NCBI GenBank assembly: GCA_938011315.1
Contig: CALLUG010000006.1
Span: forward strand, 1 to 64,000
DNA from: an uncultured Flavobacteriaceae bacterium
GTDB taxonomy: Bacteria > Bacteroidota > Bacteroidia > Flavobacteriales > Flavobacteriaceae
Direction of reading: 5' to 3'
Length of the DNA stretch: 64,000 nt
Shown here: one piece after another, positions 52,690 through 60,785 of the stretch
Position numbering within the stretch: the stretch's first letter is position 1
Layout: each line of letters starts with the position of its first letter
Notes under the pieces: model-generated
Seen by the model: the letters and a program-made list of their open reading frames with translations, nothing else
Told to the model about the DNA's origin: nothing
Databases searched by the model: none
Made by a program: the position numbers and the translations under genes

Positions 52690-54462
52690 ATGCGAGAATT
52701 TAAAAACACCAAAAAAAACACAAGTAAAGTCAAGCCTAAAGTGTCCATCACAAAGGCATTTAAGGATATTATTTGGCCACGACGAAACTTAGTTTTTATA
52801 GGATTATTACTTATTGTTATAAGAAGTCTTTCGGGTTTAGTTTTGCCTTGGCAAAGTAAAATTTTACTAGATGAGGTTGTTCCCAATGCAAACATAGATA
52901 AGCTATATAGCTTAATCGTTATTGTTATTGCGGCAATTAGTGTACAAGCCTTAACATCTTTTTTGTTAACCCGTATATTGAGTGTACAAGCACAATACCT
53001 TATTGCAGAATTAAGAACTAAGGTGCAAAAAAAAGTGTTATCCTTACCCATTAGCTTTTTTGATAACACAAAGTCTGGTGCATTGGTTTCTCGTATTATG
53101 AGCGATGTAGAAGGCGTTAGAAATTTGATAGGGACAGGTTTGGCTCAGTTAGTAGGTGGTAGTTTTACTGCAGTTGTTTCGTTAATTATACTCATACGTT
53201 TAAACCCATGGATGACTCTATTTGTGCTAGTTCCCTTATCTACTTTTGGAATTATTGCCTTAAAAGCGTTCAAGTTTATTCGCCCTGTATTTAGAGCGCG
53301 AGGACAGATTAATGCAGAGGTAAAAGGTCGCCTAACCGAAACCTTAGCGGGGGTACGTGTCATAAAAGGATTTAATGCAGAAGCACAAGAAAGTGCCGTT
53401 TTTAAAAAAGGGGCACAGCGCATATTTCAAAACGTAAAAAAAAGTTTAACCGCTACAGCCTTAATGACCAGTTCAGCTACATTTTTAATAGGAATAGCAA
53501 CAACTGGCATTATGGCTATAGGTGGATATTATATGATACAGGGCAATATGACTACAGGAGATTTTTTGTTTTTCACATTAGTTCTTGGCTTTATGATTGC
53601 TCCTATTGTACAGATGAGTAACATAGGGAGTCAACTTACCGAAGCACTTGCAGGGCTAGACCGTACCGAGGAGTTAATGAATATGACTACAGAAGAAGAC
53701 AATGAATCACGAACAATTAGATTAAACACCATAAAAGGAAATCTTGTTTTTAAGGATGTTTCATTTTCTTACGACAAAGGCAAAGAGGTATTGCATAATA
53801 TTAACTTTAGCGCAGCCCATGGCTCTGTAACTGCATTAGTGGGAAGTTCTGGTTCAGGGAAATCTACAATTGCAGGGCTATGCGCTACTTTTTTAAATCC
53901 ACAATCGGGGCGTATTACAATAGACAACAATGACATTTCCAAAGTAAACCTAAACAGTTATCGACAACACTTAGGAGTTGTACTGCAAGATGAATTTTTG
54001 TTTGAAGGCACCATCAAAGAAAACATCTTATTTGCTAAACCTAAAGCAACAGACCTACAGTTGCAAAATGCAGTAAAAGCAGCATACGTCAATGAGTTTA
54101 CAGATCGTTTTGATAAGGGACTGGAAACGCTTATTGGAGAACGCGGTGTAAAATTATCTGGTGGGCAACGTCAACGCATCGCAATTGCTCGTGCTATTTT
54201 GGCAGACCCTAAAATTATTATATTAGACGAGGCAACTTCCAATCTAGACACAGAAAGCGAAGCCTTAATCCAAAAAAGCTTAGCAGAGTTAGTGAAAAAA
54301 CGAACTACAATTGTAATTGCACATCGTTTGAGCACCATAAAAAAAGCAGATCAAATTCTGGTTATCGAAGCAGGTCATATAGCAGAAAGAGGAACTCACG
54401 CCGAACTCATACAACTTAAAGGACGTTATTACGACTTGTACACCTACCAAGCAAAAATATAA
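52690..54462 (+). CDS. ABC transporter, fused permease and ATP-binding protein
   Basis: A 590-residue exporter half-transporter. Residues about 25-310 hold six membrane helices of the ABC type I fold. The ATPase domain (about 345-590) has Walker A GSSGSGKST, Q-loop VVLQDEFLFEGTI, signature LSGGQRQRIAIARAIL and Walker B IIILDEATSNLD, then the H-loop (IVIAHRLSTI). It should work as a homodimer of the MsbA type exporting lipids or drugs; the substrate is not predictable. It is 4 bp before the amidohydrolase gene. Confidence 0.93.
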   Translation: MREFKNTKKNTSKVKPKVSITKAFKDIIWPRRNLVFIGLLLIVIRSLSGLVLPWQSKILLDEVVPNANIDKLYSLIVIVIAAISVQALTSFLLTRILSVQAQYLIAELRTKVQKKVLSLPISFFDNTKSGALVSRIMSDVEGVRNLIGTGLAQLVGGSFTAVVSLIILIRLNPWMTLFVLVPLSTFGIIALKAFKFIRPVFRARGQINAEVKGRLTETLAGVRVIKGFNAEAQESAVFKKGAQRIFQNVKKSLTATALMTSSATFLIGIATTGIMAIGGYYMIQGNMTTGDFLFFTLVLGFMIAPIVQMSNIGSQLTEALAGLDRTEELMNMTTEEDNESRTIRLNTIKGNLVFKDVSFSYDKGKEVLHNINFSAAHGSVTALVGSSGSGKSTIAGLCATFLNPQSGRITIDNNDISKVNLNSYRQHLGVVLQDEFLFEGTIKENILFAKPKATDLQLQNAVKAAYVNEFTDRFDKGLETLIGERGVKLSGGQRQRIAIARAILADPKIIILDEATSNLDTESEALIQKSLAELVKKRTTIVIAHRLSTIKKADQILVIEAGHIAERGTHAELIQLKGRYYDLYTYQAKI

Positions 54463-54466
54463 TTGT

Positions 54467-55597
54467 ATGCTCAAAGCCATAAAGACATTGCGCAAAGAAC
54501 TACATGCCCACCCCGAACTCTCAGGTAAGGAAGTGCAAACGGCTATGCGTATTTGTAAATTTATAAACACACATCACCCCACTAAAATTATAAAAAACTT
54601 AGGCGGTACAGGACTTGCAGCAATATATGAGTTTGGAGAAGGACCAACAGTAATGATTCGTTGTGAACTAGATGCTTTACCAATAAGCGACCCCAACACT
54701 TACGATTACAAATCGACACAAGACGGAGTGTCGCACAAATGTGGACATGACGGTCACATGGCTATCGTTACGGGATTGATTTTTTGGTTAAAAACAAAAC
54801 CAAAATTACAAGGTAAAGTTGTTTTATTATTTCAGCCTGCCGAAGAAACAGGAAAAGGTGCAGAAATGGTTTTAAAAGATAGTCGGTTTTTGCAACTGCA
54901 ACCCGATTATGTTTTTGCTTTACACAATATTCCGGGTGTAGCAATGCATCAAATTATTCCAATTGACAGTAATTTTTCGCCAGCAGTACAAAGTGTCGCT
55001 ATTTTTTTAGAAGGAAAAGTGTCGCATGCTTGCGAACCAGAAAAAGGTGTTAATCCAGCAGTGGCAGTAGGGAAGCTTATTGAAGCCTTTGAAAGGCTTA
55101 GTGTTAAGGATTCAAACCATGAAGATTTTTGCTTGTTTACGCCAGTCCATATTAATTTGGGAGAGATTGCCTATGGAATATCCGCAGGAAAAGCAGAAAT
55201 TCATTACACATTTAGGACTTGGGATAACCAAAAAATAACGGATTTAAAAAAACAGATTAACAGTATTTTAAAACAAATTTCAAAGTCAGAAAACTTGAGC
55301 TATAGCTTAGATTGGTTTGATTATTTTCCTGCGGCAATAAATACAGATTTCTGTAACGAAATTGTTATTAAGTCTGCTCAAAAAAATGGATTCGATATAC
55401 AAAAAAATGCAGAAGCTTTTAAATTTGGAGAAGACTTTGGGTGGTTTTCTAAACATTATAATGCAGCAATGTTTGGGTTAGGTGCAGGGCTGAAAACCCC
55501 AGCATTACATCATGCCAATTACGACTTTCCGGAGGAACTACTACAGACAGGGATACAAATGTTTCAAGGAATACTAACAGAAGTGTTAGAGCAATGA
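54467..55597 (+). CDS. M20 family amidohydrolase/aminoacylase
   Basis: A 376-residue zinc hydrolase of the HipO/AbgB type. RKELHAHPELSGKE (about 7-20), CELDALPI, HKCGHDGHMAI (metal His/Asp, about 94-104) and QPAEETGKGAEMVL (catalytic Glu) are all present, with the lid/dimerisation domain in the middle and a final HHANYDFPEE. It cleaves an N-acyl amino acid or amino-acid amide, with the substrate unknown. It is coupled to the ABC exporter gene. Immediately after its stop, an IS3 end begins (55612), so the accessory segment joins the core genome here. Confidence 0.9.
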   Translation: MLKAIKTLRKELHAHPELSGKEVQTAMRICKFINTHHPTKIIKNLGGTGLAAIYEFGEGPTVMIRCELDALPISDPNTYDYKSTQDGVSHKCGHDGHMAIVTGLIFWLKTKPKLQGKVVLLFQPAEETGKGAEMVLKDSRFLQLQPDYVFALHNIPGVAMHQIIPIDSNFSPAVQSVAIFLEGKVSHACEPEKGVNPAVAVGKLIEAFERLSVKDSNHEDFCLFTPVHINLGEIAYGISAGKAEIHYTFRTWDNQKITDLKKQINSILKQISKSENLSYSLDWFDYFPAAINTDFCNEIVIKSAQKNGFDIQKNAEAFKFGEDFGWFSKHYNAAMFGLGAGLKTPALHHANYDFPEELLQTGIQMFQGILTEVLEQ

Positions 55598-55611
55598 TTT
55601 TTGTAAGATGC

Positions 55612-55660
55612 TGATCATTCCCCCTAAATTAGGACAGTAAGTTAAGTTCAAAAAAAAAGT
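55612..55660 (+). mobile_element. Solo left end of the IS3-family element
   Basis: TGATCATTCCCCCTAAATTA, then GGACAGTAAGTTAAGTTC and an A tract, the same as the left end at 1308. Nothing of the transposase follows. CTGTCCTAAAT at about 55667 looks like a damaged opposite end, so only about 65 bp of IS sequence remains. Confidence 0.75.
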
Positions 55661-55675
55661 ACAATCCTGTCCTAA

Positions 55676-55828
55676 ATAAATAATAGTCACATCAAATCTA
55701 ACCATTTTACTGGCAAGAGTAAAAAACTTGCCTTGATTACGGTAAGTAATAAGCTACTAAAACAAGCTTTTTCTATTGTGAAAAATGGAATTCCTTATGA
55801 TACAAATTACAGAAGTATATTGGTGTAA
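55676..55828 (+). pseudogene. IS110-family transposase, C-terminal remnant
   Basis: An open frame without a start codon encodes 50 residues ending in KKLALITVSNKLLKQAFSIV, then KNGIPYDTNYRSILV and TAA at 55826-55828. This is the typical C-terminus of IS110/IS116/IS902-type transposases. The catalytic part is gone. It differs in type from the IS3 end immediately upstream, so at least two elements have inserted and decayed at this junction. Confidence 0.7.
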
Positions 55829-55901
55829 AATAATATGAAAATCGCTTGGTTTTTACTTCAGTTCTTTCTTGTAAAACGTTTTTTTATTCCAACTTTAATT
55901 G

Positions 55902-55909
55902 TATTTTTG
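55902..55909 (+). promoter_or_regulatory. -7 element of the methyltransferase gene
   Basis: TATTTTTG matches TAnnTTTG exactly and would start transcription near 55916, upstream of the ATG at 55935. A good TTG at -33 was not found. It shows that the in-frame TTG at 55899 is upstream of the likely transcript and cannot be the start. Confidence 0.4.
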
Positions 55910-55934
55910 TAACCAATGTATAAGGTTGTTTAAT

Positions 55935-57206
55935 ATGGTTACGAAAGATTATTATTCTCTAAATGAGGTTTCTGAAATTTTAGGAAAAAGTAAAGAAACT
56001 CTAAGACGTTGGGATAGAGATGGAAAATTTTCAGCTGTTAGAGAGCCTATTAGTCAATATAGGATATATAAAAAAGAACAAGTTAATACTCTTTTAGACC
56101 AATTATCTATCAATTACGAAGATACTACAGATAACTCTGTTATTCCAATAAAGGAGTTTAATGTTTTAGAATTATTTGCAGGAGCAGGAGGTCTGGCGGT
56201 AGGTATGGAAAAAGCAGGTATTAAATGTGTTGCTTTAAATGAAATAGATAAATGGGCTTGTCAAACTTTAAGGGAGAATAGGCCTCATTGGAATGTTTTA
56301 GAAGGAGACATAAAGTCTTTTGATTTTGCAGAATATAATAATCGGGTTGATATTGTTACAGGTGGTTTTCCTTGTCAAGCATTTAGTTATGCAGGAAAAA
56401 AATTAGGTATTCAAGATGCAAGAGGAACTCTTTTTTACGAATTTGCAAGAGTAGTTAAAGAAGTCAATCCATTAATTTGTATTGGTGAAAATGTCAAAGG
56501 TCTATTATCTCACGAAAAAGGAAAGACAATTGAAGGAATGATTTCTATTTTAGATGAAATCGGTTATAATATTGTCCCCGTAAAAGTTTTAAAAGCTATT
56601 AATTATAAAGTCCCTCAAAAAAGAGAACGAGTTATTTTAGTAGGAGTTCGAAAAGATATTGATATAGAATATAAATATCCAAAACCACATAATAAAATTT
56701 ACAACTTAATAGATGCTCTAAAAAAAGGAGAGTTATATAATTGTAATGTGCCTAAATCAGAAGGTTCAAAATATCCAAAACATAAAAAGTCTGTATTAGA
56801 TTTAGTGCCTCAAAAAGGGTATTGGAGAAACTTACCTCTAGATATTCAAAAAGAGTATATGGGAAAGAGTTTTTATTTAGGTGGAGGAAAAACTGGGATT
56901 GCTCGAAGAATTGGATGGGATGAGCCAAGTTTAACGCTTACTTGTAGTCCAGCTCAAAAACAAACAGAAAGGTGTCATCCAGAAGAAACAAGACCATTTA
57001 CGGTAAGAGAATATGCAAGAATACAAACTTTTCCAGATGATTGGAGATTTATGGGTTCTGTATCTCAGCAATATAAACAAATAGGAAATGCTGTTCCTTG
57101 TAATTTAGGACAAGAAATTGGTTATTCAGTTATTCAGTTTTTAAATGAATATTACTCAAAGTTGAACAGCTCAGACTCTTTAATTTCTTCAGCTAATTCA
57201 GTATAG
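55935..57206 (+). CDS. DNA cytosine-5 methyltransferase with N-terminal HTH
   Basis: A 423-residue protein from the ATG at 55935. Residues 5-58 form a MerR/excisionase-like helix-turn-helix (YSLNEVSEILGKSKETLRRW, then DGKFSAVREPISQYRIYKKE). The C5-methyltransferase follows: motif I FAGAGG (81-86), motif IV GGFPCQAFS with catalytic Cys147, ENV at 185-187, PQKRERV (VIII), then REYARIQTFPDDW and QIGNAVP (IX, X). The recognition domain is between about 250 and 350. With the convergent Eco47II/Sau96I-like endonuclease it forms a type II system; GGNCC is the known target of that family. The HTH probably lets the enzyme repress its own gene or control the endonuclease. It overlaps that gene by 55 bp at the 3' ends. 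Confidence 0.92.
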   Translation: MVTKDYYSLNEVSEILGKSKETLRRWDRDGKFSAVREPISQYRIYKKEQVNTLLDQLSINYEDTTDNSVIPIKEFNVLELFAGAGGLAVGMEKAGIKCVALNEIDKWACQTLRENRPHWNVLEGDIKSFDFAEYNNRVDIVTGGFPCQAFSYAGKKLGIQDARGTLFYEFARVVKEVNPLICIGENVKGLLSHEKGKTIEGMISILDEIGYNIVPVKVLKAINYKVPQKRERVILVGVRKDIDIEYKYPKPHNKIYNLIDALKKGELYNCNVPKSEGSKYPKHKKSVLDLVPQKGYWRNLPLDIQKEYMGKSFYLGGGKTGIARRIGWDEPSLTLTCSPAQKQTERCHPEETRPFTVREYARIQTFPDDWRFMGSVSQQYKQIGNAVPCNLGQEIGYSVIQFLNEYYSKLNSSDSLISSANSV

Positions 57207-57862
57207 CCTTTTTTGAAGAATTGTTCGGTATCTAATGATAAAATCATTTTATCTAAATTGATAACTAATTTATTATAAAAGTCAGGAAACCCAGTAATTC
57301 TATGCCAAAATTCAACTCCAATTATTACTGGATGTTTTTCATCAATTCTTTTATAATGTTGACTTAATTGATTTTCTGTGCCATATAATACACCTAAAAT
57401 TAAATCGGAATTATTAAGGCTAATTTGATTCGTTCTAGCTAAGTTGGCGACCGTTGAAAATTTTTTTAATAGAGGATTAACATCTTCGGAGTTTATGGTA
57501 TTTGGACCAGATTTTAATTGACACCATTTTTTTCTATGATCAATTTTATCAACAAACTCAATATCCATTCCTTTAATTAATGAGCCATCAGCTAATTTTA
57601 ATTCAACAAGCATATTTTGAATTCGAGTACCAAAAGAAGTATTAATTGAAGTTCCTAAAACTCTAGGAAAATAAAGTGCTTTTGCTATACCAATAGGAGT
57701 GAAATCATCTTCTAAGACTTTAGATAAATATTTAACTAAAATTGGATTAATTTTATACGATTTGAGTTTAGAATGATTTTTTAAAGAGTTTATTTTATGA
57801 TTATCAAATATCTTTTCTTCAAAATATTTAGTTACAATTCTAAGTAGTTCATTTTCATTCAT
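57152..57862 (-). CDS. Type II restriction endonuclease, Eco47II/Sau96I-like
   Basis: A 236-residue enzyme. The PD-(D/E)xK core is GMDIEFVD (98-105) and WCQLKSGPNTINSED (113-127), with a Gln-x-Lys variant of the second half. VLYGTENQLSQHYKRI and GVEFWHRITGFPDFYNKL are strongly conserved landmarks of the Eco47II/Sau96I family (PF09553). Members of this family cut GGNCC. It should cleave DNA unprotected by the convergent methyltransferase. The 3' end is embedded in the 3' end of the methyltransferase gene, so the transcripts overlap in antisense. The start is the ATG at 57862. Confidence 0.88.
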   Translation of the reverse strand: MNENELLRIVTKYFEEKIFDNHKINSLKNHSKLKSYKINPILVKYLSKVLEDDFTPIGIAKALYFPRVLGTSINTSFGTRIQNMLVELKLADGSLIKGMDIEFVDKIDHRKKWCQLKSGPNTINSEDVNPLLKKFSTVANLARTNQISLNNSDLILGVLYGTENQLSQHYKRIDEKHPVIIGVEFWHRITGFPDFYNKLVINLDKMILSLDTEQFFKKGYTELAEEIKESELFNFE

Positions 57863-57917
57863 ACAATGAATTTAACTTTTTTTAAATGAACTCCAGATTT
57901 TTTTTTTCAAATGTGTG

Positions 57918-58104
57918 CCAACGTTTGGTGTAAGGAACTCAGGGCAGCGGGTAGGCACTGACTTTCGAATTCTCACTAAGCCAAATTTACATATTTTGCT
58001 TTTATTTTTCTCTAAATGCCAAATTGGAAATTTGGCGACCTCGTAAAGAAACCCAAGCTTTTAAATTAAGCATAAACCGCCCTATGTTTTTTACACGTGT
58101 TATC
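57918..58104. repeat. Large palindromic repeat after the nitronate monooxygenase gene
   Basis: The left side CCAACGTTTGGTGTAAGGAA, then CTCAGGGC pairs with GCCCTATGTTTTTTACACG and GTGTTATC on the right (GTGTAA, AAC and AGGGC match across the arms). The centre has a perfect hairpin GCCAAATT-GGA-AATTTGGC at 58018-58036. The element ends 8 bp before the stop codon of the minus-strand monooxygenase gene. The architecture (CAACG ... GTTAT ends, long imperfect stem, 3' to a gene) is the same as the repeats at 3216 and 6985, though the sequence differs. Confidence 0.6.
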
Positions 58105-58112
58105 TACTGCCA

Positions 58113-59105
58113 TTATTCTAATAATTTAATTTTTTCTAATGTGTTTTTTGCTTGATAAATTATTTTATGAACAATTTCTTTTGCTGAGATTATGTTACTT
58201 ATTAAGCCCGATGATTGACCGGCGTATAAAGCTAAAGCTTCTAAATTTCCTTTAGTTCCTTTTAGTGGATTATTATCTGAGTAACGAATTATTGGTTTAT
58301 TATTTGAATCATAAGCAATAATTTCATTTTCATTAGGACGTTTACCACTTTTAGGCTCTCCCGCTTTTTTCCAATCTTCAAAAGTACTGTTTTTTAACAC
58401 TCTATGCGGAGCGTTTTCCCATCCAATATTGAATAGGTTTTTAACATACACAGTATTATTTTCATCCGATTTTGAAATTAATTCAGAATAAAATTCCTCA
58501 ATATTAGCTTCATTACTCATTAAAAATCGAGTTCCAATACAGATGCCAGAAGCTCCTAAGGATATTGAAGCAATTAAGCCTTTTCCATCTGTAAAACCTC
58601 CAGAGGCAATAACAGGAATATCTACTTTTTCAGAGATAGACGGAATCAAAACAGAACTTGCAACATTTCCTTTAACGTGGCCGCCAGCTTCCCAGCCTTG
58701 AGCAATTAGAAAATCAACTCCTTTGTTTGAGTATTCTATAGCTTCTTTTGAATTCGAAACAGTTTGGCAGACTTTAATATCGTTTTGTTTTAATTTTTCA
58801 ATATATTTTGAAGAATCTCCCCAAAAGAAAGAGACTACAGGAACTTTTTCTGAAATACATAAATTTACCCGTTCGTCTTGATTCCAAGCAAGAACAAGAT
58901 TTACGCCAAACGGTTTAGAAGTTCGTTTTTTTGTCTCTCTAATGCTATTGATGCATTCTTGTTTATTCTTCCAAGATAAAGCAAGCATTCCTAGACCTCC
59001 AGAATTTGAAACTTCACTTACAAGAATAGGATTTGTTGCACTTCCAATTGGAGCTTGGATAATTGGGAATTCAATATCGAGTAATTCAGTAATTTTGGTT
59101 TTCAT
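58113..59105 (-). CDS. Nitronate monooxygenase (NMO/2-nitropropane dioxygenase family)
   Basis: A 330-residue FMN-dependent TIM-barrel enzyme. QAPIGSATNPILVSEVSNSGGLGML (about 17-41) fits the FMN/substrate region, AQGWEAGGHVKG (about 135-146) and IPVIASGGFTDGKGL, then GASGICIGTRFL form the phosphate-binding loops. The family oxidises toxic alkyl nitronates such as propionate-3-nitronate to aldehydes and nitrite. It sits between a palindromic repeat and a 232-bp non-coding piece, with no metabolic partner, so it looks like cassette cargo. Confidence 0.9.
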   Translation of the reverse strand: MKTKITELLDIEFPIIQAPIGSATNPILVSEVSNSGGLGMLALSWKNKQECINSIRETKKRTSKPFGVNLVLAWNQDERVNLCISEKVPVVSFFWGDSSKYIEKLKQNDIKVCQTVSNSKEAIEYSNKGVDFLIAQGWEAGGHVKGNVASSVLIPSISEKVDIPVIASGGFTDGKGLIASISLGASGICIGTRFLMSNEANIEEFYSELISKSDENNTVYVKNLFNIGWENAPHRVLKNSTFEDWKKAGEPKSGKRPNENEIIAYDSNNKPIIRYSDNNPLKGTKGNLEALALYAGQSSGLISNIISAKEIVHKIIYQAKNTLEKIKLLE

Positions 59106-59337
59106 AAGTTGTTGTTTGCAGGTAACGATTTTGTGTATGGTTAAGGAACTAAATTAGCAAACGTCTACGAACTCGTAAAAGTTACGTTTATCATATGAAA
59201 TTTAAGGGTTTGCCTTTTACATGTTTTGTGTCTTTTGAGTGTAAAGAAAAATTAAACTATTAGCAAATTCGATTTGAATTTAAAGATATGCATAGAAACC
59301 AAAAAAACAGAAATGCAAATTAAAGCTAAACTCTATT
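59106..59337. other. Non-coding border of the second accessory segment
   Basis: Starting with TAACGATTTTGTGTATGG at about 59123, it resembles the left ends of the cassette-like repeats. CAAACGTCTACGAACTCG and AAGTTACGTTTATC inside may be the paired side. No gene. The next gene (59338) belongs to the conserved SGNH/ABC block. Confidence 0.4.
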
Positions 59338-60027
59338 TTAGTCTAACACGTCTTTTAGAACGTTCCAAACATTAGTGGCAACAATTTTTTGTCCTTCGGC
59401 AGTAGGATGAATTCCATCGGCTTGATTCAATTTTGGAATACCTCCTACGTTTTCTAATAAAAAGGGAATTAAGTAAGTATGGTTTTGAGTAGCTAGTTCA
59501 GGAAATAAACTTTTGAACTCAGTGGTGTACGTTTGCCCCATGTTAGGAGGTAGTTGCATCCCTGCCAAAACAATTTTCACATTAGGATTTTTGGTCTTAA
59601 CAAGTGTTATCATGGCTTGCAGGTTTTGACGTGTTTCACTTAGTGCAATACCACGAAGCCCATCGTTTGCGCCAAGCTCTAGAACAAAAACATCAACTTT
59701 TTGCTTTAGTACCCATGCTAATCGGCTACGTCCCCCTGCCGTTGTTTCGCCACTCAAACCAGAGTTGATAACGCTGTAATTGAGCTGTAAAGAGTCGATG
59801 GTGTTTTGTATTAATGCAGGAAAAGCTTCATTACTATCGTCTAACCCAAAACCAGCAGTTAAGCTGTCTCCAAAAAATAAAATAGTCTTTGTGTTTTGTG
59901 CTTTTGTGTCCTCAGTGCTAGTGTTGGCGTATGTTTTATTTTTTTTTAATTCAGAATTAGTATTACTGCACGATAGTAAAATACAGAATACAAAAAAATA
60001 ACGAAACTTTAAGAGTGTACTAACCAT
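59338..60027 (-). CDS. TesA-like SGNH hydrolase (arylesterase), lipoprotein
   Basis: The product has 229 residues. The N-terminus is a lipoprotein signal with CILLSC (lipidated Cys20). SGNH blocks: FFGDSLTAGFGLD with catalytic Ser55, SGLSGETTAGG (Gly), ELGANDGLRG (Asn) and DGIHPTAEGQ (Asp-x-x-His). It would hydrolyse acyl esters or thioesters in the periplasm, like E. coli TesA. It is divergent from the YbbA/YbbP-type ABC genes, 49 bp apart; the same three genes are neighbours in E. coli (tesA, ybbA, ybbP), so a common job is likely. Confidence 0.9.
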   Translation of the reverse strand: MVSTLLKFRYFFVFCILLSCSNTNSELKKNKTYANTSTEDTKAQNTKTILFFGDSLTAGFGLDDSNEAFPALIQNTIDSLQLNYSVINSGLSGETTAGGRSRLAWVLKQKVDVFVLELGANDGLRGIALSETRQNLQAMITLVKTKNPNVKIVLAGMQLPPNMGQTYTTEFKSLFPELATQNHTYLIPFLLENVGGIPKLNQADGIHPTAEGQKIVATNVWNVLKDVLD

Positions 60028-60076
60028 ATAATGCGATAAAAATTAAAATCATTTTTTTACCTTGTAGGCTTATTGA

Positions 60077-60781
60077 ATGCAGATTCAAAATAAAATAATA
60101 ATGCCAAAGATATTAAAGATTGATAAGTTAGAGAAAACATATACTAGTGGTTCTAAAAAATTAACAGTATTACACGATATTTCTTTCGACATAGAAGCGG
60201 GCGAAACCTTTGCTATAGTAGGCCCATCGGGAAGCGGAAAAACAACATTATTAGGTCTTTGTGCTGGTTTAGATAAACCTAATTCTGGTAGTGTGGAATT
60301 ATGCGGAACAAGACTGCAAGATATGAGCGAAGACCAGCGTGCCTTACTTCGAAATAAAGACGTTGGATTTATTTTTCAAAATTTTCAGCTATTACCAACT
60401 CTTAGTGCTCTAGAAAATGTAAGTGTGCCCTTAGAATTACAGGGAACAAAAAATGCCTCTACAATGGCATTACAATTGCTAGATAAAGTAGGCTTGGCGA
60501 ACCGCATACATCATTATCCGTCACAACTCTCTGGAGGAGAACAACAACGTGTAGCCTTAGCTAGAGCGTTTTGTAATACGCCCTCTATTTTATTTGCAGA
60601 TGAGCCAACAGGGAATCTAGATGAAGAAACGGGCGAGAAAGTTATTGAGTTACTTTTTGAGTTAAATCGAGAAGCAGGTACCACTTTGGTTATTGTAACT
60701 CACGACCTAGACTTAGCAAACCGTACCCAACAAGTACTACAACTTAAAGGTGGAAAAATACTAACAAACAAACGACAGTAA
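60077..60781 (+). CDS. ABC transporter ATP-binding protein (YbbA/LolD-like)
   Basis: A 234-residue ATPase of the MacB/LolD group. Walker A GPSGSGKTT (about 49-57), Q-loop FIFQNFQLLPTLSALENV, signature LSGGEQQRVALARAF and Walker B ILFADEPTGNLD, then H-loop VTHD. The usual MacB-group Q-loop and NLD D-loop are present. A second ATG at 60101 (MPKILKID) could be the true start. It is 4 bp before the permease gene, and the two form the transporter. Confidence 0.93.
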   Translation: MQIQNKIIMPKILKIDKLEKTYTSGSKKLTVLHDISFDIEAGETFAIVGPSGSGKTTLLGLCAGLDKPNSGSVELCGTRLQDMSEDQRALLRNKDVGFIFQNFQLLPTLSALENVSVPLELQGTKNASTMALQLLDKVGLANRIHHYPSQLSGGEQQRVALARAFCNTPSILFADEPTGNLDEETGEKVIELLFELNREAGTTLVIVTHDLDLANRTQQVLQLKGGKILTNKRQ

Positions 60782-60785
60782 CATC

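Larger units (their letters stand above)
55598..55934. other. Junction stretch made of two IS remnants
   Basis: Between the amidohydrolase and the methyltransferase lie a solo IS3-type left end (55612-55660) and an IS110-type transposase tail (55676-55828). CTTGGTTTTTACTTCAGTTC at about 55847-55866 matches the 3' border of cassette-like repeats at 3330 and 4282. A TATTTTTG -7 element for the methyltransferase is at 55902-55909. No intact gene. Confidence 0.65.

Noticed and set aside
55899-55934. TTG start at 55899 for the methyltransferase
   Set aside because: It precedes the predicted -7 element; MVTKDYYSL at 55935 fits the HTH start.
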